This document shows positions 16,618 to 25,197 of a stretch of DNA of 25,197 bases, one piece after another. Each line of letters starts with the position of its first letter. The stretch's first letter is position 1. Both the position numbers and the translations under genes were made by a program. Origin of the DNA: an uncultured Alphaproteobacteria bacterium (lineage in GTDB: Bacteria > Pseudomonadota > Alphaproteobacteria > Reyranellales > Reyranellaceae); NCBI GenBank assembly GCA_903929895.1, contig CAIYWM010000325.1, positions 1-25,197 of the forward strand, in the 5' to 3' direction. The notes under the pieces are model-generated. The model was not told the origin of the DNA. It did not search any database and was given only the letters and a program-made list of their open reading frames with translations.

Positions 16618-17190
16618 TTAGTGGGCGATCAGGACGAGGGCGCCCCCGGCCATGACGGCGCCGCCCAGGGCACGCAATCCCAGGTCGCCGACGGCGCGCC
16701 GCGCAACCCAGCCGAGTCCGAGGCCGGCGGCGTGGAGCAATGCCGTCGCGGCAACGAAGCCCATGATGTAGAGGCCCGTCCCACTCGTCGGCGCCTCGAT
16801 GGCGTGAGCGTAGCCGTGAAACACTGCAAAAAGCCCGACCACCGCCATAGCGGCCGCAGACGGAAGCCGCACGGCAGCTACGATGAGCGCGCCCAGCACG
16901 AGGACCGACGCGACGATTGCCGCCTCCGCCAGAGGCAATTTAATGCCCGCGAATCCGGCAGCTGCCCCGACAAGCATCATTGCGATGAAGGAAGCCGGCA
17001 CCAGATAGGCGGCTGCCGGGCGCTTGACCGACAGCAGCGAGGCCCAGACACCGACGCCGATCATCGCCAGCAGGTGATCGATCCCGGTAAACGGATGGGT
17101 GAATCCCGAAGTCTCGTGTCCCGAGTGGGCCAGCGCGGGGCTTGCCACCAGAACAAGCAAAGCCGCCAGGCGGATCGTCCGAATCGTCAT
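16618..17190 (-). CDS. hupE: HupE/UreJ family membrane protein, probable nickel transporter
   Basis: A 190-residue membrane protein with a cleavable signal peptide (MTIRTIRLAALLVLVASPALA, 1-21) and about six helices. The mature N-terminus HSGHETSGFTHPFTGIDHLLAM carries the family's metal-binding HPFTGIDHLLAM motif, and the fourth-helix region has FAVFHGYAHAIEAP with three histidines. HupE/UreJ proteins take up nickel for hydrogenase or urease. Position directly after ureG (15-nt gap) and before urtA makes the urease role (UreJ) the likely one. AGGAG six bases before ATG 17190 is the strongest SD in this part of the operon, so translation does not depend on ureG. Confidence 0.9.
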   Translation of the reverse strand: MTIRTIRLAALLVLVASPALAHSGHETSGFTHPFTGIDHLLAMIGVGVWASLLSVKRPAAAYLVPASFIAMMLVGAAAGFAGIKLPLAEAAIVASVLVLGALIVAAVRLPSAAAMAVVGLFAVFHGYAHAIEAPTSGTGLYIMGFVAATALLHAAGLGLGWVARRAVGDLGLRALGGAVMAGGALVLIAH

Positions 17191-17205
17191 TGAATGCTCC
17201 TGTAT

Positions 17206-17825
<620 letters not shown>

Positions 17826-17829
<4 letters not shown>

Positions 17830-18254
17830 TTGTCCATTTCTCCAGCCACCAGGGCAATGTATCCCACGCCGAGTAACAGGCAGTAAGGCGAATAGTACCG
17901 CCGGTTGCGCGTGGCAAACGGCTCGACCGTGAAATGCGCCTTCCATCGATGGCTGAAACCCGCGATTCCACGCGCCACGAAGATGCCGGCGATCATGTAA
18001 GTGCCGGCCAGCACGGTCGGCTCTGCGACACGACCCAGCACGTACCAGGGCCACAGCGCCATGACGGCAAGGACCAGCGCCACGAGGAAGCACTGCCAGG
18101 AAGGCGGCATACGGCGGCGCCCGTCTCCGACGACGCTCCGCGCGAGCGCTTCCTCGCTGGCTTCCGGCCAGTGGCTGCCCAGGCCCCACATCACATGGAT
18201 CACGGCGATGGCGCCGACGCCGATCGTCAGGAGGAGAGCCATCAGGGCGGTCAT
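17826..18254 (-). CDS. DUF3995 integral membrane protein embedded between ureF and ureG
   Basis: A 142-residue protein with four predicted membrane helices: [21 protein letters not shown] (3-23), [37 protein letters not shown], and [15 protein letters not shown] at the end. Family marks of DUF3995 are [11 protein letters not shown] in the first third and the [14 protein letters not shown] segment near the C-terminus. Function is unknown. The start was set at ATG 18254, which overlaps the ureF stop as ATGA; an in-frame extension to 18299 would run deep into ureF. The stop overlaps the ureG start in the same way. This strict coupling to two urease maturation genes suggests co-expression and perhaps a role linked to nickel or urea at the membrane, but that is inference only. 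Confidence 0.85.
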
Positions 18255-18934
18255 GAGCGGAAGAGCCGTGTGTATTGCGTTTCGTGACGGAGCGAACACC
18301 AGTCGAGCAGCGGTGTCGCCGTTCCGACTTCGTCCAGGGAGTCGACCGCGATGGCGGTCCGGGTCGTATCGTTGACCGAGGCCTCGAGCGCGGCCAGGGC
18401 GAGCTGGCCGTCGGTCTGGCCGAGCGGCACGGCGCGCAAGGCAGCGGAGATCAGGTTGGCCGTGAAGGCGTGGAGATAGCCCGCCAGCGCCTGTTCAAGC
18501 GCGATGCCGTGGACCGCGGCCGCGAGCGCCACGGCGACCGGCAGGGCCAGTTCGCCGTCGAGGCGCCGATGCACCTCATCTAGGGCGGCATGCGGCCAGG
18601 CCGTGCGCGTGATGGAGAGGAAGGATCCGCCCTGCTGGCGCGATTCCAGTGCCATCTCGGAGGTGCCGCGCCAGGCGGTGGCGCACTCGGCAACGGCATC
18701 GAACGTAGCCCAGTTGCCGACCGTCGCCGCGCGCCAACTCGCCGCGAACAGGGCACCGTCGACGCAGCCGGTGCCGTGTCTCAGCACGCTGTCGAGCCAG
18801 GCCACCAGCGAGGCGCGATCCTTGATCAGACCCTCTTCCACCGCGGTTTCGACGCCGTGGCTGTAGCTGAAGGCGCCGACCGGATAGGACGGCGAAAGCC
18901 AGGCGAGCAAGCGGTATAGCGGGTCGCTAGCCAT
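18251..18934 (-). CDS. ureF: Urease accessory protein UreF
   Basis: All-helical accessory protein that docks on UreD and acts with UreG in urease activation. Start at ATG 18934 gives 227 residues ([13 protein letters not shown]), normal for UreF, with GGAG about five bases upstream; an earlier ATG at 18946 is possible. Family marks are [20 protein letters not shown] (near 14-33), [28 protein letters not shown] (the conserved ExxxQG region), a long helical [15 protein letters not shown] segment, and the tail [21 protein letters not shown] (in part), whose last residues engage UreD. The gene overlaps the ureE stop by 8 nt and the next gene by 4 nt. Confidence 0.95.
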   Translation of the reverse strand: MASDPLYRLLAWLSPSYPVGAFSYSHGVETAVEEGLIKDRASLVAWLDSVLRHGTGCVDGALFAASWRAATVGNWATFDAVAECATAWRGTSEMALESRQQGGSFLSITRTAWPHAALDEVHRRLDGELALPVAVALAAAVHGIALEQALAGYLHAFTANLISAALRAVPLGQTDGQLALAALEASVNDTTRTAIAVDSLDEVGTATPLLDWCSLRHETQYTRLFRS

Positions 18935-19415
18935 GACGCTCCGCATGCAGTTCACCGTGGCGATGCCCGGTGTCGTGATTGTGCTGCCCATAGGCGCCGC
19001 CTTCGGGGTCGAAGGGCGCGCGGACCTTGCGCACCTCAGCGCCGAGGCCCTTCAGCATGTCGACGATGACATGATCGTCGCGGATCAGGATGCGTTCGGC
19101 GTCGATCTGCGTGGGCAGGTGACGATTGCCGAGATGCCAGGCGAGCCGCGCGAAGGAGGCCGCGTCACGTCCACGCACCTCGACGAGATCCTCGTCGGCG
19201 GCCTTCACCTCGACAAAGCCGCCCTCCTCCAGCTTCAGCCCGTCGCCGGTGTGCAGCACCACGGGTTCGACCAGGTCGAGCAGGAAGTCGAGCCCGTCGT
19301 CTCCCAGCATGCGCAGGCGGCGCCGGTAACGGTCGTCGAACAGCAGGGTGACGGTGTCGGTGCGCTCGGACGCCGGCCAGAGACCGGCGCGCACCACTTC
19401 GATGGCGCGTTTCAT
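18927..19415 (-). CDS. ureE: Urease accessory protein UreE (nickel metallochaperone)
   Basis: Homodimeric metallochaperone that carries Ni2+ to the urease apoprotein complex. ATG 19415 lies 2 nt after the ureBC stop, giving 162 residues. The N-terminal peptide-binding domain (DTVTLLFDDRYRRRLRMLGDDG) is followed by the ferredoxin-like metal-binding domain with LAWHLGNRHLPTQI, whose histidine at GNRH is the conserved dimer-interface nickel ligand, and ILIRDDHVIVDMLKGLGA. The last twenty residues are histidine-rich ([20 protein letters not shown], six His), a typical extra nickel-storage tail. The gene ends with TAG inside the start region of ureF. Confidence 0.94.
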   Translation of the reverse strand: MKRAIEVVRAGLWPASERTDTVTLLFDDRYRRRLRMLGDDGLDFLLDLVEPVVLHTGDGLKLEEGGFVEVKAADEDLVEVRGRDAASFARLAWHLGNRHLPTQIDAERILIRDDHVIVDMLKGLGAEVRKVRAPFDPEGGAYGQHNHDTGHRHGELHAERHG

Positions 19416-19417
19416 GG

Positions 19418-21463
<2,046 letters not shown>

Positions 21464-21474
21464 GGCGTCTCTCC

Positions 21475-21777
21475 TCAGCGAATGGGTGCGTGGACGGTGA
21501 CGAGCTTGGTGCCGTCAGGAAAGGTCGCCTCGACCTGGATTTCGGCCAGCATGTCGGCAATCCCGTCCATGACCTGGGCCCGCGAGATCACGTGCGCCCC
21601 GTCGCGCATCAGGTCGGCCACGGAGCGCCCGTCGCGCGCGCCCTCGACGACGAAATCGGTGATCAGCGCCACGGCCTCGGGATAGTTGAGCTTCACGCCA
21701 CGCTCCAGCCGTCGGCGCGCCACGATTGCGGCCATGGCCACGAGCAGCTTGTCCTTTTCGCGCGGCGTCAAATTCAT
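21475..21777 (-). CDS. ureA: Urease gamma subunit UreA
   Basis: Small structural subunit of the urease trimer, 100 residues, the standard length. It begins [20 protein letters not shown] and contains the conserved [19 protein letters not shown], the [12 protein letters not shown] segment and the end [26 protein letters not shown] stands five bases before ATG 21777. It follows ureD after 49 nt and precedes the ureBC fusion by 11 nt, so the structural proteins are made from one message. Here gamma is separate while beta is fused to alpha, the reverse of the Helicobacter arrangement, where gamma and beta are fused. Confidence 0.97.
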   Translation of the reverse strand: MNLTPREKDKLLVAMAAIVARRRLERGVKLNYPEAVALITDFVVEGARDGRSVADLMRDGAHVISRAQVMDGIADMLAEIQVEATFPDGTKLVTVHAPIR

Positions 21778-21826
21778 TCGTTTCCCCCGGCCGGTTGGCC
21801 CCGACTATAGCGCGAGCGAGTCTGCA

Positions 21827-22645
21827 TCAAACATGCCAAACGCGCGGCAGCCGGCGGCCGCGAAACTCGGTGAGAAACCGGATAGTCGCGTGGCGAACCG
21901 CCGTCGCTTCGCCCAGCAGGCGCGCGACCAGGATGCCGTTCACGACCGTAACGCCCGCACGCACTTCGTCTGCAGCTTCGAGCAGGGTGCGGGCCTTCTC
22001 GAATTGCGGCTGCGGCGCATCCCATACGCCGATCACCGTCGCGAGCGCATTGGCCGTGCCGAAACCGGCGCCGTCCGGCGTCTCGCCCTCGACCCGCAAG
22101 GTGTCGGTCCAGACGAGACGACTGGGACGGCGCACCGACCAGGCGTCCAGAAGAAGGCCGGACGTGAAGCGCTCACCCGAAGCGCCGCGGCCAAGGACCA
22201 CCATCTCGCAGGCGAGAAGCGAGCCGCCCTCGACCACTTCCGCCACCGTCCGACGCTTCAACTGGGCGCCCTCGAACACGATGGTCTCCTGGGGTAGCCA
22301 CTCGAGCGTCGCGCCCTCGGCGACCCGCACGTCGACGTCGATCGTGCAGGGAGCACTTCCGCGCGAGGCCCGGTAGATCTTCTCGGCCGCCTGCGTGGTC
22401 GCCACCGCTTCGGCGCCAGGGCCGATCTCGACCGACATCTTCAGGGCATCCCCGCCCGTCACGCCGCCCGAGGTGGTGATCATGACGGCCTGCGGCGGCT
22501 CGCCCGGCTCGGATTTCGGGAACAAAACCCGGCAGGGGTCGCGTTGATAGAGGTCGTCCAGGCGTGTCTTGCCATCGCGCAGGTCAAAGGTGACCCGGCT
22601 TTCGCCAGAGGCGCGCTGCATGCGGGGGGAGAGACTGGTGGTCAT
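21827..22645 (-). CDS. ureD: Urease accessory protein UreD
   Basis: Scaffold protein that binds apo-urease and recruits UreF and UreG; a water/nickel tunnel is thought to pass through it. The 272-residue product shows the family core: TRLDDLYQRDPCRVLFP (27-43), VMITTSGGVTGGDAL (54-68), ATTQAAEKIYRAS (82-94), TLEWLPQETIVFEGA (112-126), and the GRGASGERFTSGLLLDAW region. It is the first gene of the urease operon. The next gene upstream, greB, diverges with only 30 nt between start codons, so the operon promoter must overlap the 5' end of greB; TTGCTC and TATCAA, 16 nt apart, are a weak -35/-10 candidate there. Confidence 0.95.
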   Translation of the reverse strand: MTTSLSPRMQRASGESRVTFDLRDGKTRLDDLYQRDPCRVLFPKSEPGEPPQAVMITTSGGVTGGDALKMSVEIGPGAEAVATTQAAEKIYRASRGSAPCTIDVDVRVAEGATLEWLPQETIVFEGAQLKRRTVAEVVEGGSLLACEMVVLGRGASGERFTSGLLLDAWSVRRPSRLVWTDTLRVEGETPDGAGFGTANALATVIGVWDAPQPQFEKARTLLEAADEVRAGVTVVNGILVARLLGEATAVRHATIRFLTEFRGRRLPRVWHV

Positions 22646-22675
22646 CGGCCCCGACTTGATAGATTAAGGATCGAA

Positions 22676-23227
22676 ATGAGCAAGGCCTTCACCAAGGAAA
22701 GCGACGACGGCGACGAGGACGACCTGCCCGACGATGTCGGCGGACTTCCTCCCGGCGCCAAGAACTACATGACCCCGCAGGGCTTCGAGCGCATGCGCGA
22801 GGAGCTGATGACCCTCATGCGCAAGGAGCGCCCCGAGGTCGTGCAGGTCGTGTCGTGGGCGGCCGCGAATGGCGACCGCTCGGAGAACGGCGACTACCTC
22901 TACGGCAAGAAGCGCCTGCGCGAGATCGATCGCCGCATCCGCTTCCTCAGCAAGCGCCTGAAGCGCTCCGAGGTCGTCGATCCGGCCAGGCGCCCGAAAA
23001 CAGACCAGGTGTTCTTCGGCGCCACCGTCACCTACGTCAATTCCAAGGACGAGGAGCGCACGGTCAAGATCGTCGGCGTCGACGAAGTCGACCCGGGCCG
23101 TGGCCATGTGAGCTGGATCTCGCCCGTCGCCCGCGCCGTGATGCGGGCCCACGAGGGCGATGCCGTGCGGATGAACACGCCCGCCGGCGAGGAAGAGATC
23201 GAGATCCTGAAGGTCGAGTACGTTTAG
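22676..23227 (+). CDS. greB: Transcript cleavage factor GreB
   Basis: Rescues backtracked RNA polymerase by inserting a coiled coil into the secondary channel and stimulating RNA cleavage. Start ATG 22676 has AAGGA five bases upstream, giving 183 residues. Residues 1-25 are an acidic tail (KESDDGDEDDLPDD), as in many alphaproteobacterial GreB proteins and absent from the E. coli one. The coiled coil runs about 31-102, with the acidic tip residues D67 and E70 in ANGDRSENGDYLYGKKRLRE that hold the catalytic Mg2+. The C-terminal FKBP-like domain (about 112-183) has VFFGATVTYVNSKDEE and HVSWISPVARAVMRAHEGD. GreB fits better than GreA because of the basic KKRLREIDRRIRFLSKRLKR helix. The gene is divergent from ureD and unrelated in function. 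Confidence 0.93.
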   Translation: MSKAFTKESDDGDEDDLPDDVGGLPPGAKNYMTPQGFERMREELMTLMRKERPEVVQVVSWAAANGDRSENGDYLYGKKRLREIDRRIRFLSKRLKRSEVVDPARRPKTDQVFFGATVTYVNSKDEERTVKIVGVDEVDPGRGHVSWISPVARAVMRAHEGDAVRMNTPAGEEEIEILKVEYV

Positions 23228-23254
23228 GGACCGCGAAACGAGATCGCCCCTCCA

Positions 23255-23364
23255 TGTCGTCCTGAGCGAAGCGAAGGACCTGACGGATCGACCAATGGAC
23301 TCCGTTGCCAGCGTGAGATCCTTCGCTGCGCTTCAGGGCGGGGGTTACCCCGCCCGCGATGACA
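23255..23364. repeat. Palindromic intergenic repeat containing a strong GC hairpin
   Basis: The left half carries tgtcgtcctgagcgaagcga then aggacct (23255-23281). The right half carries agatccttcgctgcgcttca (23316-23335) and, after a hairpin, gatgaca (23358-23364). The halves are imperfect inverted copies with termini tgtcgtc/gatgaca. Inside the right half, gggcgggg-gtta-ccccgccc (23336-23355) is an 8-bp hairpin. The 'cctgagcgaagcgaagga' core is, from memory, a widely dispersed intergenic motif in proteobacterial genomes. It separates converging genes greB and the ABC binding protein, so it may serve both as terminator and as a mobile palindromic element. Confidence 0.7.
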
Positions 23365-23371
23365 AGGCGCT

Positions 23372-24955
23372 CTACATCGCCACAAGCGTCAGGTCCTGGA
23401 ACCAGCTCTGGGCCTGCGTGTAGGACTTGATCCGCGAGGACAGGGCGCGCGGTGCCCTGTCGTGATAGATCCAGATCATCGCTGCATCGTCCACCACCCT
23501 GGCGTGGATCTGCCCGGTCAGAGCATCCTGCTTGTCGGTATCGAACGTGTTCTGCAGCTCGACCACCAGCCGGTCGACCTCGGGATTCTTGTAGCTGCTC
23601 CAGTTCACGCCGACCGGCGCCACCTGGTCCGAGGCGAAGAAGCGGTTCACCGCATAGAAGGGATCGGACGTGACGTGGGAGACGTTGGTCGCTGTGACAT
23701 CCTTGTTCATCTCGGCCTTGGCGCCGCTGCGCCAGCCGGTCATCAGCGCTTCGAGTTCGACGGGCTTGAAGTCGATGGCGATGAAGCTCTCCTTCATCAT
23801 CTCCTGGATCGCCTCGTTCACCATCTGGTTGGTGCCGCCGGCCTGGATGGTGATCCTGGCCTTCATCGGATTGGCCTTGCTGTAGCCCGCCTCGGCCATC
23901 AGCTTGCGCGCCGCGTCCGGCGCGTACTTGATCTCGAAGGTGGGTTTGCCGAACCAGGGGCTCGTCCTGTCGACCTCGCCAGAGGCGGGCTGCACCAGCC
24001 CGTTGAGCAACTTGACGATCGCGTCGCGGTCGATCGCAAGGTTGGCCGCCTTGCGCACCCTGATGTCCGTCCAGGGCGAGCCTTCGACCAGCGAGGGATG
24101 ATAATTGAAGACATGCGGCGTGACATTGGTGCTGATGCGCGCCCCGCTCTGCTTAAGGCGGTCGATGATGTCGGGGCCCGGCGCATCGATCATGTCGAAG
24201 GCGCCAGAGATCAGCGCAGCGCTGCGTCCAGAATCCTCCGGGGCACAGATCAGGACGATCCGGTCGACCTTGGGCATGCGCTTGGGGTTCCAGTACTCCT
24301 CGTTCTTCACCAGCTCGGCCCGCTCGCGCGGCACCAGCCGGGCGAGCTTGAACGGCCCCGTCCCCGACGGAGTCGAGGCGAACTTGGCCCAGTCGCGACC
24401 GACCTTCTCCCACTGGGCCGGGCTCGAGACGAGAAACCACAGCAGCTGATAGGGAAACAGGGAATCGACGGACTTGGTCTTGATCTCGACTTCCATCGGA
24501 CCGGTCTTGCGATAACTGACCATGCTCGGCAGGCGGGGCCGTACCTGGGCGGCCTGGCGCTGGTCGAACTGCGCCGCATCCTTGTTGAAGATCTTCTCGA
24601 AATTCCAGATCACCGCATCGGCATCGAAGGCCGATCCGTCATGGAACTTCACGCCGTCGCGCAGCTTGAAGGTCCACAAGGTCTTGTCGGCTTCGCTCAC
24701 CTTCCACTCGGTCGCGAGGCCGGGGATCATCTTGCCCGGGCGGTCCGACACGTCGAGTTCCCAGGCGATCAACGGATCGTAGAGGGTGAGGCCGGTGTAT
24801 TGATAGGCATTGGCGCCGCGATCCGGCTGGCCCGTGGTCAGCGGGATGTCGGTCATCGGGATGCCGTAGCGAACGACCTTCTCCTGCGCCCAGGCGACAC
24901 GGGGCAGGGAAAGCACTGTCGTTCCAGCGAGCAACGAACGGCGCGAGAGCTTCAT
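23372..24955 (-). CDS. ABC transporter substrate-binding protein, family 5 (peptide/nickel type), Tat-exported
   Basis: Periplasmic binding protein of 527 residues. Start chosen at ATG 24955 since AGGAGG lies five bases upstream. The N-terminus MKLSRRSLLAGTTVLSLPRV with SRRSLLAG is a twin-arginine signal, cleaved near VAWAQ. SBP_bac_5 features follow: GLTLYDPLIAWELD, MIPGLATEWKVSEADKTLWT with FKLRDGVKFHDGSAFDADAV (about 97-117), GTGPFKLARLVPRERAELV, IRVRKAANLAIDRDAIVKLL, and the end DRAPRALSSRIKSY. The ligand may be a peptide, opine or other small amphipathic compound; the family is too broad to say. No permease or ATPase gene is in the window. It follows a lyase-like gene by about 75 nt on the same strand, which may lie in the same operon. 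Confidence 0.9.
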   Translation of the reverse strand: MKLSRRSLLAGTTVLSLPRVAWAQEKVVRYGIPMTDIPLTTGQPDRGANAYQYTGLTLYDPLIAWELDVSDRPGKMIPGLATEWKVSEADKTLWTFKLRDGVKFHDGSAFDADAVIWNFEKIFNKDAAQFDQRQAAQVRPRLPSMVSYRKTGPMEVEIKTKSVDSLFPYQLLWFLVSSPAQWEKVGRDWAKFASTPSGTGPFKLARLVPRERAELVKNEEYWNPKRMPKVDRIVLICAPEDSGRSAALISGAFDMIDAPGPDIIDRLKQSGARISTNVTPHVFNYHPSLVEGSPWTDIRVRKAANLAIDRDAIVKLLNGLVQPASGEVDRTSPWFGKPTFEIKYAPDAARKLMAEAGYSKANPMKARITIQAGGTNQMVNEAIQEMMKESFIAIDFKPVELEALMTGWRSGAKAEMNKDVTATNVSHVTSDPFYAVNRFFASDQVAPVGVNWSSYKNPEVDRLVVELQNTFDTDKQDALTGQIHARVVDDAAMIWIYHDRAPRALSSRIKSYTQAQSWFQDLTLVAM

Positions 24956-25030
24956 GGTCGCCTCCTGACGGGGAAATGCCTGCCTTGGGCATGCGACTCC
25001 CGTGCCAGAGTGGGCCGCACGGCCCGACAA

Positions 25031-25197
25031 TCACTTCCGCTTCAGGTCCGCCAGCAGCCGATCAACGAACTTCGGGGAGTAGCCGAGCAGCGCCGCTTCG
25101 TCGGCCAGTTCCGTTTCGAGCCGGCCCAGCGCCTCGACGAAGGACCCGCCCTTGGCCAGCGCCTTTTCGACCAGCGCGTGAGCCTCGTGCTTGCCGA
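25031..25197 (-). CDS. C-terminal fragment of a probable fumarase/aspartase-superfamily lyase (gene start outside window)
   Basis: The frame is open from the window edge to TGA at 25033-25031. The visible 54 residues read GKHEAHALVEKALAKGGSFV then EALGRLETELADEAALLGYS and PKFVDRLLADLKRK. The G-x-x-EAH-x-LV opening and helical end resemble the C-terminal domain of lyases such as 3-carboxy-cis,cis-muconate cycloisomerase and adenylosuccinate lyase relatives. With the catalytic regions missing this is a tentative call. It is transcribed toward the ABC binding-protein gene. Confidence 0.45.
   Translation of the reverse strand, partial: GKHEAHALVEKALAKGGSFVEALGRLETELADEAALLGYSPKFVDRLLADLKRK

Noticed and set aside
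15202..17193. A 663-codon open frame on the + strand opposite urtA and hupE
   Set aside because: It is antisense to two well-supported genes, has no family motifs, and no SD that would compete.

Overview
The window is GC-rich, gene-dense bacterial chromosome. It suggests an alphaproteobacterium of a Reyranella/Bradyrhizobium-like, nutritionally versatile soil or water type. The grounds are the Bug-type binding protein, the acidic N-terminus on GreB, the urtABCDE/urease arrangement, class III CoA-transferase and amidohydrolase genes, and dispersed intergenic palindromes. This taxonomic call is inference; no rRNA or tRNA gene is present to fix it.

Layout. (1) 1-2350: the 3' part of a Bug/TctC substrate-binding protein, a secreted retropepsin-like aspartic protease, and a small membrane-anchored protein of unknown function. 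(2) 2349-4933: a divergent acetoin pair, acetolactate decarboxylase (-) and catabolic acetolactate synthase (+). The decarboxylase carries an N-terminal segment that looks like a ribbon-helix-helix DNA-binding fold. (3) 4959-9039: a leftward catabolic cluster of an old-yellow-enzyme reductase, a class III CoA-transferase resembling 2-methylfumaryl-CoA isomerase, a 3-hydroxybenzoate 6-hydroxylase-like flavoprotein and a DUF1772 membrane protein. (4) 9119-10825: a D-aminoacylase-type amidohydrolase on the + strand. (5) 10960-22645: an 11.7-kb leftward nitrogen block in the order ureD, ureA, ureB-ureC fusion, ureE, ureF, DUF3995 gene, ureG, hupE/ureJ, urtA, urtB, urtC, urtD, urtE. (6) 22676-23227: greB on the + strand. 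(7) 23372-25197: a Tat-exported family 5 ABC binding protein and the C-terminus of a lyase-like enzyme, both leftward.

How the genes work together. UrtABCDE imports urea, UreA and UreBC hydrolyse it, UreDEFG insert nickel, and HupE/UreJ probably supplies nickel. A well-spaced sigma-54 (-24/-12) promoter candidate lies just before urtA, consistent with control by nitrogen status. A perfect 10-bp hairpin between urtA and urtB could keep the binding protein in excess over the membrane complex.

The most striking observations are an in-frame amber codon that splits ureG right after the CPHTAIR motif, the fusion of ureB and ureC in one frame, and a DUF3995 membrane-protein gene lodged between ureF and ureG with 4-nt overlaps on both sides. 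Others are the RHH-like N-terminus on the acetolactate decarboxylase facing an inverted repeat in its divergent promoter region, and two large palindromic intergenic elements, each between converging genes.
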